Assembly (NCBI GenBank): GCA_903890595.1
Contig: CAITBU010000234.1
Location: 1 to 16,828, forward strand
Direction: 5' to 3'
DNA from: an uncultured Holophagaceae bacterium
Lineage (GTDB): Bacteria > Acidobacteriota > Holophagae > Holophagales > Holophagaceae
Length of the DNA: 16,828 nucleotides
The notes under the pieces: model-generated
The model's database searches: none
What the model saw: only the letters and a program-made list of their open reading frames with translations
What the model was told of the DNA's origin: nothing
Position numbers and translations under genes: made by a program
Shown here: piece by piece, positions 1 to 8,692 of the stretch
How the letters are laid out: each line of letters starts with the position of its first letter
Position numbering within the stretch: the stretch's first letter is position 1

Positions 1-1
1 G

Positions 2-346
2 GACTGGGCCCTGCTGGAGGGCCGCATCCTGGCCATCGCCGAGCCCACCCTGGCGGAGCAGCCCTCGGGCTGCGCCATCGACGGCATGCAGCGGGGACTC
101 GGGCAGGCCCTGGGCCGGCTGGGGCTCAGGCTGGAGGATCCCCAGGCCGTGCTGGTGCGTCTCCCGGAGGGCCTCAGCATCCTGCCCCGGAGCGACCTCG
201 CGGCCCGCCTGGCAGACGGAACCCTGACCGCAGCCACCCCCGTGCTGGACCTGGCCCTCCTCACCCTGGGCGAGCTCCGCCAGGGCCGCTTCGAGCGGCC
301 CTTGGGTGAGACGTGGATTGGGCGCAAGTTTGGGGTGAGGGGTTAG
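2..346 (+). CDS. Conserved hypothetical protein, C-terminal part (5' end outside window)
   Basis: The frame is open from the first bases of the window and ends at TAG 344-346, so about 114 C-terminal residues are visible and the start is missing. The visible part contains an SGCAIDG segment, then an alternating hydrophobic stretch with PEGLSILPRSDLAARLADG, and ends near ETWIGRKFGVRG. This order (GC-I-D near the middle, a short helix of the DLAARLADGTL type, a W-x-x-K/R ending) recalls a small family of about 160 residues known mainly from Bacteroidota and often mislabelled 'ABC transporter ATPase'; no Walker motifs are visible here. The family resemblance is from memory and the function is unknown. 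Codon use matches the neighbours. The gene runs toward the terminator at 463-500. Confidence 0.7.
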   Translation, partial: DWALLEGRILAIAEPTLAEQPSGCAIDGMQRGLGQALGRLGLRLEDPQAVLVRLPEGLSILPRSDLAARLADGTLTAATPVLDLALLTLGELRQGRFERPLGETWIGRKFGVRG

Positions 347-357
347 CGATCGGCTTT

Positions 358-519
358 CAGCTGGCGGCTATCAGCTATCAGCTACTGCCTGCAGGCTCCG
401 AGGCATGTCCGAGTACGGACAGCACCTGCTTTGGCTGACAGCTGAGAGCTGACAGCCCAGATAAAAGCCAAGGGGCGCCACTGGCGCCCCTTGGTGCTTT
501 AGCTGATAGCTGACAGCCT
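358..519. repeat. Cluster of short AGCTGATAGCTGACAGC-type repeats around a terminator
   Basis: Three related segments lie in this gap: 358-383 (two TATCAGCT units), 434-457 (GCTGACAGCTGAGAGCTGAC) and 501-518 (AGCTGATAGCTGACAGCC). The first is roughly the reverse complement of the third, so the cluster can fold on itself with the 463-500 hairpin inside. Two more small palindromes sit between them: GCCTGCAGGC at 387-396 and GTCCG-agta-CGGAC at 407-420. This looks like a palindromic intergenic element rather than coding DNA. The last few bases overlap the stop codon of the minus-strand gene. Confidence 0.55.
463..500. terminator. Bidirectional intrinsic terminator between convergent genes
   Basis: A perfect 12-bp stem, CCAAGGGGCGCC (468-479) and GGCGCCCCTTGG (483-494), has a 3-base loop. 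It is flanked by A-rich sequence on the left (ATAAAAG) and TGCTTT on the right, so it can end transcription from both the plus-strand gene ending at 346 and the minus-strand gene ending at 518. Confidence 0.75.
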
Positions 520-916
520 AAAAAATTGATTCGCCCGGCTTGCGGCGCCAGGACTCCGAGCGCTTGGGGGTGTCGGACTTGGGCTTGGCATCCTTGGCTG
601 CGGCCAGCGTCTGCAGGAGGTTCCCGCCGAGCTTGGTGACAGCGGTTCGCGCCATGGCAGGCGCCAGGGGTGCGGTGACAGGACCAGCGGCAGAGAGTCC
701 GCTGTCGGAGGCTTCGGCCTTGGCCGTGATCTCCTTCAGGCGCTTCTCGTACCAGAGTTTCCGCTTGGGATCGATGACCCGAATCTTCTCGGTCTTCTCT
801 CCCTTCTTCAGAACCTTGGGCTTGGGCTTCTCACGGTCTTCCCGCAATACGGAATCGGGTTTTGCTGCTTCTTCGAGGATCTTCGCCAAATTGCCAAGGC
901 CACGCAGGTTCATCAT
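518..916 (-). CDS. Small basic hypothetical protein, 132 aa
   Basis: The gene reads from ATG (914-916) to a stop at 518-520. A GGAG lies 11 bases upstream of the first ATG; a second ATG follows directly, so either may be used. The protein has an N-terminal amphipathic stretch (MMNLRGLGNLAKILEEAAK), a strongly charged Lys/Glu/Arg segment (about residues 19-70, including DPKRKLWYEKRLKEITAKAE), an Ala/Pro-rich middle and a basic tail ending KPGESIF. There is no signal peptide, membrane segment or Cys. I do not recognise a family. The minus strand is preferred over the overlapping plus frame (540-989) because that frame is Ser/Arg/Phe-rich like an antisense shadow, and because the minus gene ends at the shared terminator and has a ribosome binding site. 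It is divergent from the DUF2400 gene. Confidence 0.6.
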   Translation of the reverse strand: MMNLRGLGNLAKILEEAAKPDSVLREDREKPKPKVLKKGEKTEKIRVIDPKRKLWYEKRLKEITAKAEASDSGLSAAGPVTAPLAPAMARTAVTKLGGNLLQTLAAAKDAKPKSDTPKRSESWRRKPGESIF

Positions 917-980
917 GTGCGGTTACTGCTCCAAAAGGGGCCACGGGCCACCGAAATCAAGCCTAGCGCAAGCGGCTTTA

Positions 981-1009
981 CTTACATAGTGTTTTTAGGC
1001 AAGTATCCT
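981..1009 (+). promoter_or_regulatory. Probable sigma-70-type promoter for the DUF2400 gene
   Basis: CTTACA (981-986) and TATCCT (1004-1009) are separated by 17 bases, in an AT-rich island within an otherwise GC-rich gap. The start codon at 1052 lies about 40 bases downstream. Each hexamer matches the consensus at four positions. Confidence 0.45.
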
Positions 1010-1051
1010 GCGGCGACCCCGAAACCGCCTCCTGCTGGGACACTGGGAGCC

Positions 1052-1924
1052 ATGGGAACCGCCGCAGCTGCCCTCAAGACCCGCCTGGATGCCCTCTGCC
1101 AGCAGTACGACACGCCCCCGGCCCTGGTGCAGGATCCCCTGAGCGTGCCCCTCACCTACGCCACACCCCTGGACCGGGAGGTCGCAGCTTTCGTGGCGGC
1201 CCATCTGGCCTACGGGCGGGTGGCACCCATGATCCGGGCGGTGCGGGCGGCCTTGGCCCCGCTGGGCTCCCATCCCGCCGACTGGCTGCGCCTGCGCACC
1301 CCAGAGGAGGCTGCCCGGGAGCTCACTGCTGGCCTGGGCGCCTGGTGCTGGCGCTTTCACACAGCGCCGGACCTGGTGGTCTGGCTGCTGGCCTGGCAGC
1401 GCCTGGACCGGGAGAGTGGCCAGGGCCTGGAGCCTCACCTGATGCCTCGGCTGGAGGAGGCCACCGACCTGCCCCTCTCGCGCCTGGTGCAGCGCCTCCG
1501 CCTGGAACTGCCGCCCACCTATGGGTCCCGCTTCTCCCTGCCGGATCCCTTGGAAGGTGCTGCCTGCAAGCGCTGGCGCATGTTGCTGCGCTGGCTGGTC
1601 CGCTCTGGCTGGCCCGACCTCGGGCAGTGGACAAGCCTGTCCCCCGGGAGCCTGATCATCCCCGTAGACACGCACGTGGCGCGGGTCTCCCGCTTCATCG
1701 GCCTCACCAGCCGGGCCACACCGGATGGCCGCATGGCAAGCGAGATCACCGCCGCCCTGGCTCGCCTGGATGCGGCGGATCCCCTGCGCTACGACTTCGC
1801 CCTCAGCCACCTCGGCATCCTCGGTGACTGCCCCGGGATGCGGCAGCGCAGCACGTGTGGGGGGTGTCCGCTGTACAGCGTGTGTCGGGCGGGCTCCAAA
1901 TCGGCTGCGCCGATTCGGAGATAG
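1052..1924 (+). CDS. DUF2400/TIGR02757 family protein (HhH-GPD-like, probable Fe-S cluster), 290 aa
   Basis: The family is recognised from LAYGRV (residues 52-57), the GAACKRWRMLLRWLVR segment, IIPVDTHVARVSRFIGL (about 202-218) and YDFALSHLGI. ATG 1052 is chosen because GGGAG lies just upstream and conserved sequence begins soon after; the frame is open further upstream but crosses the promoter. The C-terminus carries C260, C269, C272 and C278 (C-x8-C-x2-C-x5-C), close to the C-x6-C-x2-C-x5-C 4Fe-4S loop of endonuclease III. The PVDTHV-x-R motif matches the catalytic-Asp region of that enzyme (D206 here). By inference this is a DNA glycosylase-like protein. The usual helix-hairpin-helix lysine motif before the Asp is not evident, so catalytic activity is uncertain. 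Family assignment is fairly secure; function is not. It is a single-gene unit followed by repeats. Confidence 0.85.
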   Translation: MGTAAAALKTRLDALCQQYDTPPALVQDPLSVPLTYATPLDREVAAFVAAHLAYGRVAPMIRAVRAALAPLGSHPADWLRLRTPEEAARELTAGLGAWCWRFHTAPDLVVWLLAWQRLDRESGQGLEPHLMPRLEEATDLPLSRLVQRLRLELPPTYGSRFSLPDPLEGAACKRWRMLLRWLVRSGWPDLGQWTSLSPGSLIIPVDTHVARVSRFIGLTSRATPDGRMASEITAALARLDAADPLRYDFALSHLGILGDCPGMRQRSTCGGCPLYSVCRAGSKSAAPIRR

Positions 1925-1935
1925 AGAAGCGAAGG

Positions 1936-2006
1936 GCAAGAACGCAGTGCGAACGGATGGCTCGCCCGGCCCTCTTTGCGCGTGGCGCAAAGAGGGCCGG
2001 GCTTGC
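1936..2006. repeat. GC-rich palindromic repeat, copy 1
   Basis: The core is a perfect 18-bp stem, 1964-1981 and 1985-2002, with a GTG loop. Bases 1947-2006 line up with 2117-2176 without a net gap: both have GTGCGAACGG followed by xTGGC, then the palindrome, then GGGCTTGC. The copy starts 12 bases after the stop of the DUF2400 gene, so it may also act as its transcript-end hairpin, although no T-tract follows. Confidence 0.75.
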
Positions 2007-2033
2007 TGCGTGTGCGACCATGTGGGTCGCGGA

Positions 2034-2054
2034 ACAGAGCCCGGCGGGCTCTGT
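2034..2054. other. Hairpin between the two palindromic repeats
   Basis: ACAGAGCCC (2034-2042) and GGGCTCTGT (2046-2054) form a perfect 9-bp stem with a GGC loop. A smaller 6-bp palindrome, GCGACC/GGTCGC, lies just upstream at 2014-2030. No gene was found between 2007 and 2100. Confidence 0.5.
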
Positions 2055-2100
2055 GGAGCGGGCCCCCACTGGGAGCACATGCCAGTGCCGACCCGTGAGC

Positions 2101-2176
2101 GCAAGCCGCAGGCGCCGTGCGAACGGTTGGCGAGCCCGGCCCTTCTGCGCCAGCGGCGCAAAAGGGCCGGGCTTGC
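2101..2176. repeat. GC-rich palindromic repeat, copy 2, overlapping the ffs 3' end
   Basis: The stem is 2134-2151 against 2155-2172, with loop AGC and one mismatch (C-A). Relative to copy 1 both arms differ, and most changes in one arm are matched in the other, so the ability to pair has been kept. The right arm overlaps the last bases of the minus-strand SRP RNA. Both copies have GCAAG and CGCAG words a little upstream. Confidence 0.75.
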
Positions 2177-2256
2177 CACGGCACTCGAAACCACGACTTA
2201 GGGCTGCTTCTTCCGATCTGACCCGGTTCGTCGCGCCCCGATGCATGGGGCCCGGC
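2166..2256 (-). ncRNA. ffs: Small bacterial signal recognition particle RNA (4.5S type)
   Basis: Read on the minus strand, the core is GAACCGGGUCAG-AUC-GGAA-GA-AGCAGCCCUAAGU, which closely matches the domain IV of bacterial SRP RNA that binds Ffh. The GGG/CCC and CGAC/GUCG helices flank it. The ends were set by a terminal helix: GCCGGGC at the 5' end (2256-2250) pairs exactly with GCCCGGC at the 3' end (2172-2166), followed by CCA/UGG and GCAU/GUGC pairs with small internal loops. The resulting 91 nt fits the small 4.5S class, though the mature ends may differ by several bases. The apical stem under the GGAA loop seems one base pair shorter than in E. coli. The 3' end lies inside palindromic repeat copy 2. 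The RNA acts with Ffh in cotranslational membrane targeting. Confidence 0.85.
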
Positions 2257-2264
2257 TTGTTTCC

Positions 2265-2270
2265 AGCCTA
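2265..2270 (-). promoter_or_regulatory. Possible -10 element of ffs
   Basis: TAGGCT on the minus strand lies 8 bases before the inferred 5' end of the SRP RNA, the right distance for a -10 box. No convincing -35 hexamer was found at 16-18 bases further upstream. Confidence 0.3.
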
Positions 2271-2383
2271 CCCGCAGGAGGCTCCAATGCGCCAGCGGAC
2301 CCCTTGGAACAGGGCAAAATCGCCCCTTAAAAAGATCATCGATGCACCAAATATCGGCTGGGAATTTTCCTCGGCCCCGACCC

Positions 2384-2412
2384 TTGACACCCCAACATCT
2401 TGGGGGCATAGT
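2384..2412 (+). promoter_or_regulatory. Sigma-70-type promoter of nrdJ
   Basis: A perfect TTGACA (2384-2389) is followed by a 17-base spacer and CATAGT (2407-2412, four of six matches to TATAAT). Transcription would start near 2419, giving a leader of about 120 bases before the ATG at 2541. The leader holds a small CCCGC/GCGGG hairpin (2453-2465) but nothing that resembles a cobalamin riboswitch. Confidence 0.7.
2390..2405 (+). promoter_or_regulatory. Probable NrdR box 1, in the promoter spacer
   Basis: CCCCAACATCTTGGGG is a near-perfect dyad (CCCCAA/TTGGGG) that fits the NrdR core pattern CwAnATnTwG, where the known consensus is acaCwAtATaTwGtgt. It fills the spacer between the -35 and -10 hexamers of nrdJ, so binding would block RNA polymerase. 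Confidence 0.6.
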
Positions 2413-2421
2413 TTGCTTCCG

Positions 2422-2437
2422 GCACAACACCTAGAGG
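2422..2437 (+). promoter_or_regulatory. Probable NrdR box 2, near the transcription start
   Basis: GCACAACACCTAGAGG matches the NrdR consensus at the flanking C-A-C, the wA, the central A, and the TwG and G positions, with one core mismatch. It starts 32 bases after box 1, about three helical turns, which is the usual arrangement of paired NrdR boxes. Confidence 0.5.
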
Positions 2438-2540
2438 TCAGGTTCCGAGACCCCCGCCCAGCGGGAAGGCCTCAGAAGACCCTCAGGGTGTTGCAGGCCG
2501 ACCCCATCGCCACCCCAATGCCCCATTGCCAGGATTGACC

Positions 2541-5936
<3,396 letters not shown>

Positions 5937-5958
5937 GAACTGACCTAACCCACGAGAA

Positions 5959-5990
5959 CAGAAGGCCCCACCCCGGGGCCTTCTGCTTTC
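5959..5990 (+). terminator. Intrinsic terminator of nrdJ
   Basis: A perfect 11-bp stem, CAGAAGGCCCC (5959-5969) and GGGGCCTTCTG (5975-5985), is followed by CTTTC. The tail is short in T, so some read-through into the methyltransferase gene is possible. Confidence 0.7.
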
Positions 5991-6020
5991 TGGACCGAAT
6001 CCTGAGGACCTGCTCACCCC

Positions 6021-6692
6021 ATGGACCGCTCCTCCCGCAACCGGCTTACGGACAAGCTCCTCCCTCAGTTCGCTGGAGAGACCCTGTTCGAGGCCATCGC
6101 CAGGGCCGTCTGTACCGCGGGCTGCCTGCCCCGCAAGGAGCTCTACGAGGCCTGGGAAGTGGCCCGCAGGGTGCGGCGGCGCTTCCGGGGGCACCGGGTG
6201 GTGGACCTGGCCTGCGGCCACGGCCTGCTCGCCCAGCTGCTGCTCCTGCTGGACGACACCTCTCCCGAAGCCCTGGCGGTGGACCTGCGTCTCCCCAAGA
6301 GCGCGGCGACGCTGGCGGCCTCCCTGGAGGCGGCGTGGCCGAGGCTGGCGGGCCGCACGCACTTCCTCGAGACCGACCTCAGCAGCGTCCCCCTGCTGCC
6401 CAACGACCTGGTGGTCTCCGCCCATGCCTGCGGTGGGCTCACGGACCTGATTCTGGCGCGGGCGGTGGAGGCCAGGGCCACCGTGGCGGTCCTGCCCTGC
6501 TGCCACGACCTCAAGACAGGCGATCTCGGTGGCCTGGAGGGCTGGCTGGACGGTCCCCTGGCCATGGATGCCACCCGCGTGGCGTGGCTGCGCGCCCAGG
6601 GCTACCGAGTGCTCACCCAGCTGATCCCGGGGGACATCACCCCCAAGAACCGCCTAATCCTGGCCGAGCCCCTGCCACACTGCACGTCCTAG
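6021..6692 (+). CDS. SAM-dependent methyltransferase, Methyltransf_32-like, 223 aa
   Basis: This is a class I methyltransferase fold. Motif I is VVDLACGHGLLA (about residues 60-71), the acidic end of strand 2 is AVDLR, and later come HACGGLTD (135-142) and VLPCCH (157-162). The paired HACG-x-LTD and PCC(H/Y) motifs are typical of the Methyltransf_32 group, whose substrates are mostly unknown. The N-terminal 55 residues are helical and basic (RRVRRRFRGH). The start at 6021 has GAGGA 12 bases upstream, a rather long gap. There is no signal peptide, so it should act in the cytoplasm. The next gene starts 12 bases after its stop, and the two probably share a transcript. The substrate (RNA, protein or small molecule) cannot be told from the sequence. 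Confidence 0.8.
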   Translation: MDRSSRNRLTDKLLPQFAGETLFEAIARAVCTAGCLPRKELYEAWEVARRVRRRFRGHRVVDLACGHGLLAQLLLLLDDTSPEALAVDLRLPKSAATLAASLEAAWPRLAGRTHFLETDLSSVPLLPNDLVVSAHACGGLTDLILARAVEARATVAVLPCCHDLKTGDLGGLEGWLDGPLAMDATRVAWLRAQGYRVLTQLIPGDITPKNRLILAEPLPHCTS

Positions 6693-6703
6693 GAGCGCAC
6701 CCC

Positions 6704-7096
6704 ATGGGTCACGAAGAAGCCTTTGTGAAGGCCTTCATCGCCTCAGCTCAGCGGGCGCGCTGGGTCCACTTCTTGGCGCTCCCCAAGCGGCGCCAGGAGA
6801 TCCTCAGCCGGCTGAACCGGCACCTCCCCTACATCTCCGAGCTCGGCACCGTGGTCCCCAGCGACCAGGACTACCCCGGCGGCATCGAACAGCTCCTCAA
6901 GGCGAAGGGCGCGGGGCCCACCTGCCACGTGCTGGTGGATGGCCTCCGGATCGATGGTCGGGAGCTGCCGCTGCCCCAGGCCCTCAACGAGATCTGCATG
7001 CACCGCGGCGGGGCCATCTTGTCCTGCCTCCCGGGGCGCCTCGCCTACTACAAGCCTGAGTCCCCAGCCCCGGGGGTCCTCCTGGAGCGCCCCTGA
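6704..7096 (+). CDS. Hypothetical protein, 130 aa, probably cotranscribed with the methyltransferase
   Basis: ATG 6704 is preceded by AGGAG at 6691-6695, which overlaps the stop codon of the methyltransferase gene. This fixes the start within a frame that is open far upstream through the methyltransferase. The protein begins MGHEEAFVKAFIASAQRARW, then has PKRRQEILSRLNRHLPYISELG, a hydrophobic strand TCHVLVDGLRIDGRELPL, and ends with CLPGRLAYYKPESPAPGVLLERP. The mix of N-terminal helices and C-terminal strands looks like a compact soluble domain. There is no signal peptide or membrane segment. I do not recognise the family. The close spacing suggests a role linked to the methyltransferase, but that is inference only. 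Confidence 0.75.
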   Translation: MGHEEAFVKAFIASAQRARWVHFLALPKRRQEILSRLNRHLPYISELGTVVPSDQDYPGGIEQLLKAKGAGPTCHVLVDGLRIDGRELPLPQALNEICMHRGGAILSCLPGRLAYYKPESPAPGVLLERP

Positions 7097-7146
7097 TTGT
7101 CCAAGTTTGAGACCAGGGCTTCGGGGCGTGCCGCGACTTAGCATGA

Positions 7147-7177
7147 AGGCGCAGGCTGGACTTGGTTGCCTGCGCCT
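7147..7177 (+). promoter_or_regulatory. Hairpin directly upstream of the 7186 ribosome binding site
   Basis: AGGCGCAGGC (7147-7156) and GCCTGCGCCT (7168-7177) form a perfect 10-bp stem with an 11-base loop. The stem ends one base before GGAG (7178-7181), the ribosome binding site of the next gene. No T-tract follows, so it could terminate the upstream operon weakly or control access to the ribosome binding site. Confidence 0.5.
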
Positions 7178-7185
7178 GGAGCCCC

Positions 7186-7533
7186 ATGAGAGTCACCACC
7201 GGTGCGCTGGAAGTGCTCGAGAGCGGTGTCGTCGACTCCGCTGGCATGAGTGACGTGGACTGCCTGGTAGCGGAGACGCCCCGCCTCTGGACCTCCTTCC
7301 GGGTGCGGCGCGCCGAGGTGGAGGCCCCACTCTTGGGCTGGCATGTGGAGGACGGCGAGCGCCTGGTCATCACCCTGAACAACCCGCAGCCCAACTCGGG
7401 TCCTGCCGAGCCTCTGCTCATCGGCCGCCTGCAGGGCCGGCCCCTCCACATCTCCTTCCGCGTCACCGTGTTTGGCGACTACCAGTCCTTCCAGGTGTCC
7501 TACACCTTCTACCTGGGCCAGGCTGTGGCGTAG
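7186..7533 (+). CDS. Small DUF6864-like protein, 115 aa
   Basis: ATG 7186 follows GGAG with a four-base gap; an in-frame TTG at 7162 would lie inside the hairpin stem and is less likely. The protein is almost all beta strand. The half from about residue 60, with LVITLNNPQPNSGPAEPLLIGRL, LHISFRV and a final SYTFYLGQ, resembles DUF6864 proteins, which carry LTNFNNP, EPIEIG, L-x-x-FRV and HYTFYLG in the same order. This match is from memory. There is no signal peptide, so it is presumably cytoplasmic. The function of the family is unknown to me. The gene converges with mdh, and the two share the terminator at 7551-7578. Confidence 0.7.
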   Translation: MRVTTGALEVLESGVVDSAGMSDVDCLVAETPRLWTSFRVRRAEVEAPLLGWHVEDGERLVITLNNPQPNSGPAEPLLIGRLQGRPLHISFRVTVFGDYQSFQVSYTFYLGQAVA

Positions 7534-7550
7534 GGCTGTCAGCGCACAAA

Positions 7551-7578
7551 AAAGCGCAGGGGTTGCCCCCTGCGCTTT
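7551..7578. terminator. Intrinsic terminator between convergent genes (mdh and the DUF6864-like gene)
   Basis: A perfect 12-bp stem, AAAGCGCAGGGG (7551-7562) and CCCCTGCGCTTT (7567-7578), has a TTGC loop. An A-run on the left gives a T-tract for minus-strand transcripts, so it is strongest as the mdh terminator; the plus-strand side has only TTT. Confidence 0.85.
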
Positions 7579-7595
7579 CATGAGTGCGTGCTGGT

Positions 7596-8582
7596 CTAGA
7601 TGAGACCCAGCTCCTTGACGGCGTCGCGCTCTTCGCCCAGTTCCTTGGCGGTGGCGTCCATCTTGGCGCGGCTGAAGGCGTTGATCTCCAGGCCCTGGAC
7701 GATGGAGACATTGCCGTCCTTGACCGTGACAGGGAAGCCGTAGACCAGGCCCTCGGGCACGCCGTAGCTGCCGTCGGAGGGGAACGCCATGCTGGTCCAG
7801 TCACCCTCGGGGGTGCCCAGGGCCCAGCTCTTCATGTGGTCGATGGCGGCACTGGCGGCGCTGGCGGCGCTGCTGAGGCCGCGGGCCTCGATGATGGCGG
7901 CGCCGCGCTTGGCGACGGTGGGGATGTAGGAGGACTCATACCAGGCGTGGTCGTTCACCAGGTCGTAGGCGCACTTGCCGTCCACGGTGGCGTGGTAGAG
8001 GTCGGGGAACTGGGTGACGCTGTGGTTGCCCCAGATGGTCATCTGCTTGATGGCCGTGACGGGGGCGCCGGTCTTGGCAGCCAGCTGGCTAATGGCGCGG
8101 TTGTGGTCCAGGCGCACCATGGCGTGGAACTGGGAGGGCTTCAGCTTGGGGGCGTTGCTGAGGGCGATGAAGGCGTTCGTGTTGGCGGGGTTGCCCACCA
8201 CGAGGACGCGCACGTTGCGGCTGGCCACTTCGCTCAGGGCATGGCCCTGGGGCTTGAAGATGCCGCCGTTGGCGTTCAGCAGGTCAGCGCGCTCCATGCC
8301 GGCCTTGCGCGGCAGGGCACCCACGAGCAGGGCGTAGTCGGCGTCCTTGAAGGCCACCATGGGATCGTCGGAGGTCACGATGCCCGCCAGCAGGGGGAAG
8401 GCACAGTCGTTGAGCTCCATGCAGACGCCATTGAGCGCCTTCAGGGCGGGGGTGATCTCCAGGAGCTGGAGGATCACGGGCTGGTCCGCCCCCAACATCG
8501 CGCCACTCGCGATCCGGAAGAGGAGGCTATAACCGATCTGGCCGGCGGCGCCGGTGACTGCCACGCGAACGGGGGGCTTCAT
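7596..8582 (-). CDS. mdh: NAD(P)-dependent malate dehydrogenase, 328 aa
   Basis: It interconverts malate and oxaloacetate in the TCA cycle in the cytoplasm. The N-terminal Rossmann motif is VTGAAGQIGYSLLFRIASG (GAAGQIG at residues 11-17). Substrate and catalytic residues expected for the family are visible: R92 and R98 in LPRKAGMERADLL, N131 in VVGNPANTN, D159 and R162 in RLDHNRA, and the proton-accepting H187 in IWGNHS. Length and the IWGNHSVTQFPD signature place it in the type 2, cytosolic-type bacterial MDH group rather than the lactate dehydrogenase-like group. The start has a strong AGGAGG six bases upstream (8589-8594). It lies 110 bases downstream of mtgA on the same strand and ends at a strong terminator. 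It may be transcribed alone or with mtgA. Confidence 0.97.
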   Translation of the reverse strand: MKPPVRVAVTGAAGQIGYSLLFRIASGAMLGADQPVILQLLEITPALKALNGVCMELNDCAFPLLAGIVTSDDPMVAFKDADYALLVGALPRKAGMERADLLNANGGIFKPQGHALSEVASRNVRVLVVGNPANTNAFIALSNAPKLKPSQFHAMVRLDHNRAISQLAAKTGAPVTAIKQMTIWGNHSVTQFPDLYHATVDGKCAYDLVNDHAWYESSYIPTVAKRGAAIIEARGLSSAASAASAAIDHMKSWALGTPEGDWTSMAFPSDGSYGVPEGLVYGFPVTVKDGNVSIVQGLEINAFSRAKMDATAKELGEERDAVKELGLI

Positions 8583-8609
8583 GGGATTCCTCCTGGTTAG
8601 GTGATCCCC

Positions 8610-8615
8610 ATTCTA
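8610..8615 (-). promoter_or_regulatory. Possible -10 element of mdh
   Basis: TAGAAT on the minus strand (five of six matches to TATAAT) lies 27 bases before the start codon, in the only AT-rich part of the gap. The -35 region is poor, so this is tentative. Confidence 0.35.
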
Positions 8616-8692
8616 TATCCGGCTTCCAGCAAGAAAACCAGCAGGTCTGGAATCGTGACATTGGTCCGACCCGCACCCCCCTGGAGACCTGC

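Noticed and set aside
960..965. TAGGCT on the minus strand as -10 of the 132-aa hypothetical gene, like the words at 2265 and 13831
   Set aside because: The -35 region is poor, and three occurrences of a six-base word are too few to propose a lineage-specific promoter type.
995..2194. Open minus-strand frame of 399 codons over the DUF2400 gene and the palindromes
   Set aside because: It crosses the promoter, the repeats and a recognised gene; its composition is antisense-like.
2419..2540. Cobalamin riboswitch in the nrdJ leader
   Set aside because: The leader has a short hairpin and a GGGAAGG word, but no B12 box or multi-stem core could be traced, and riboswitch control is typical of B12-independent rather than B12-dependent enzymes.
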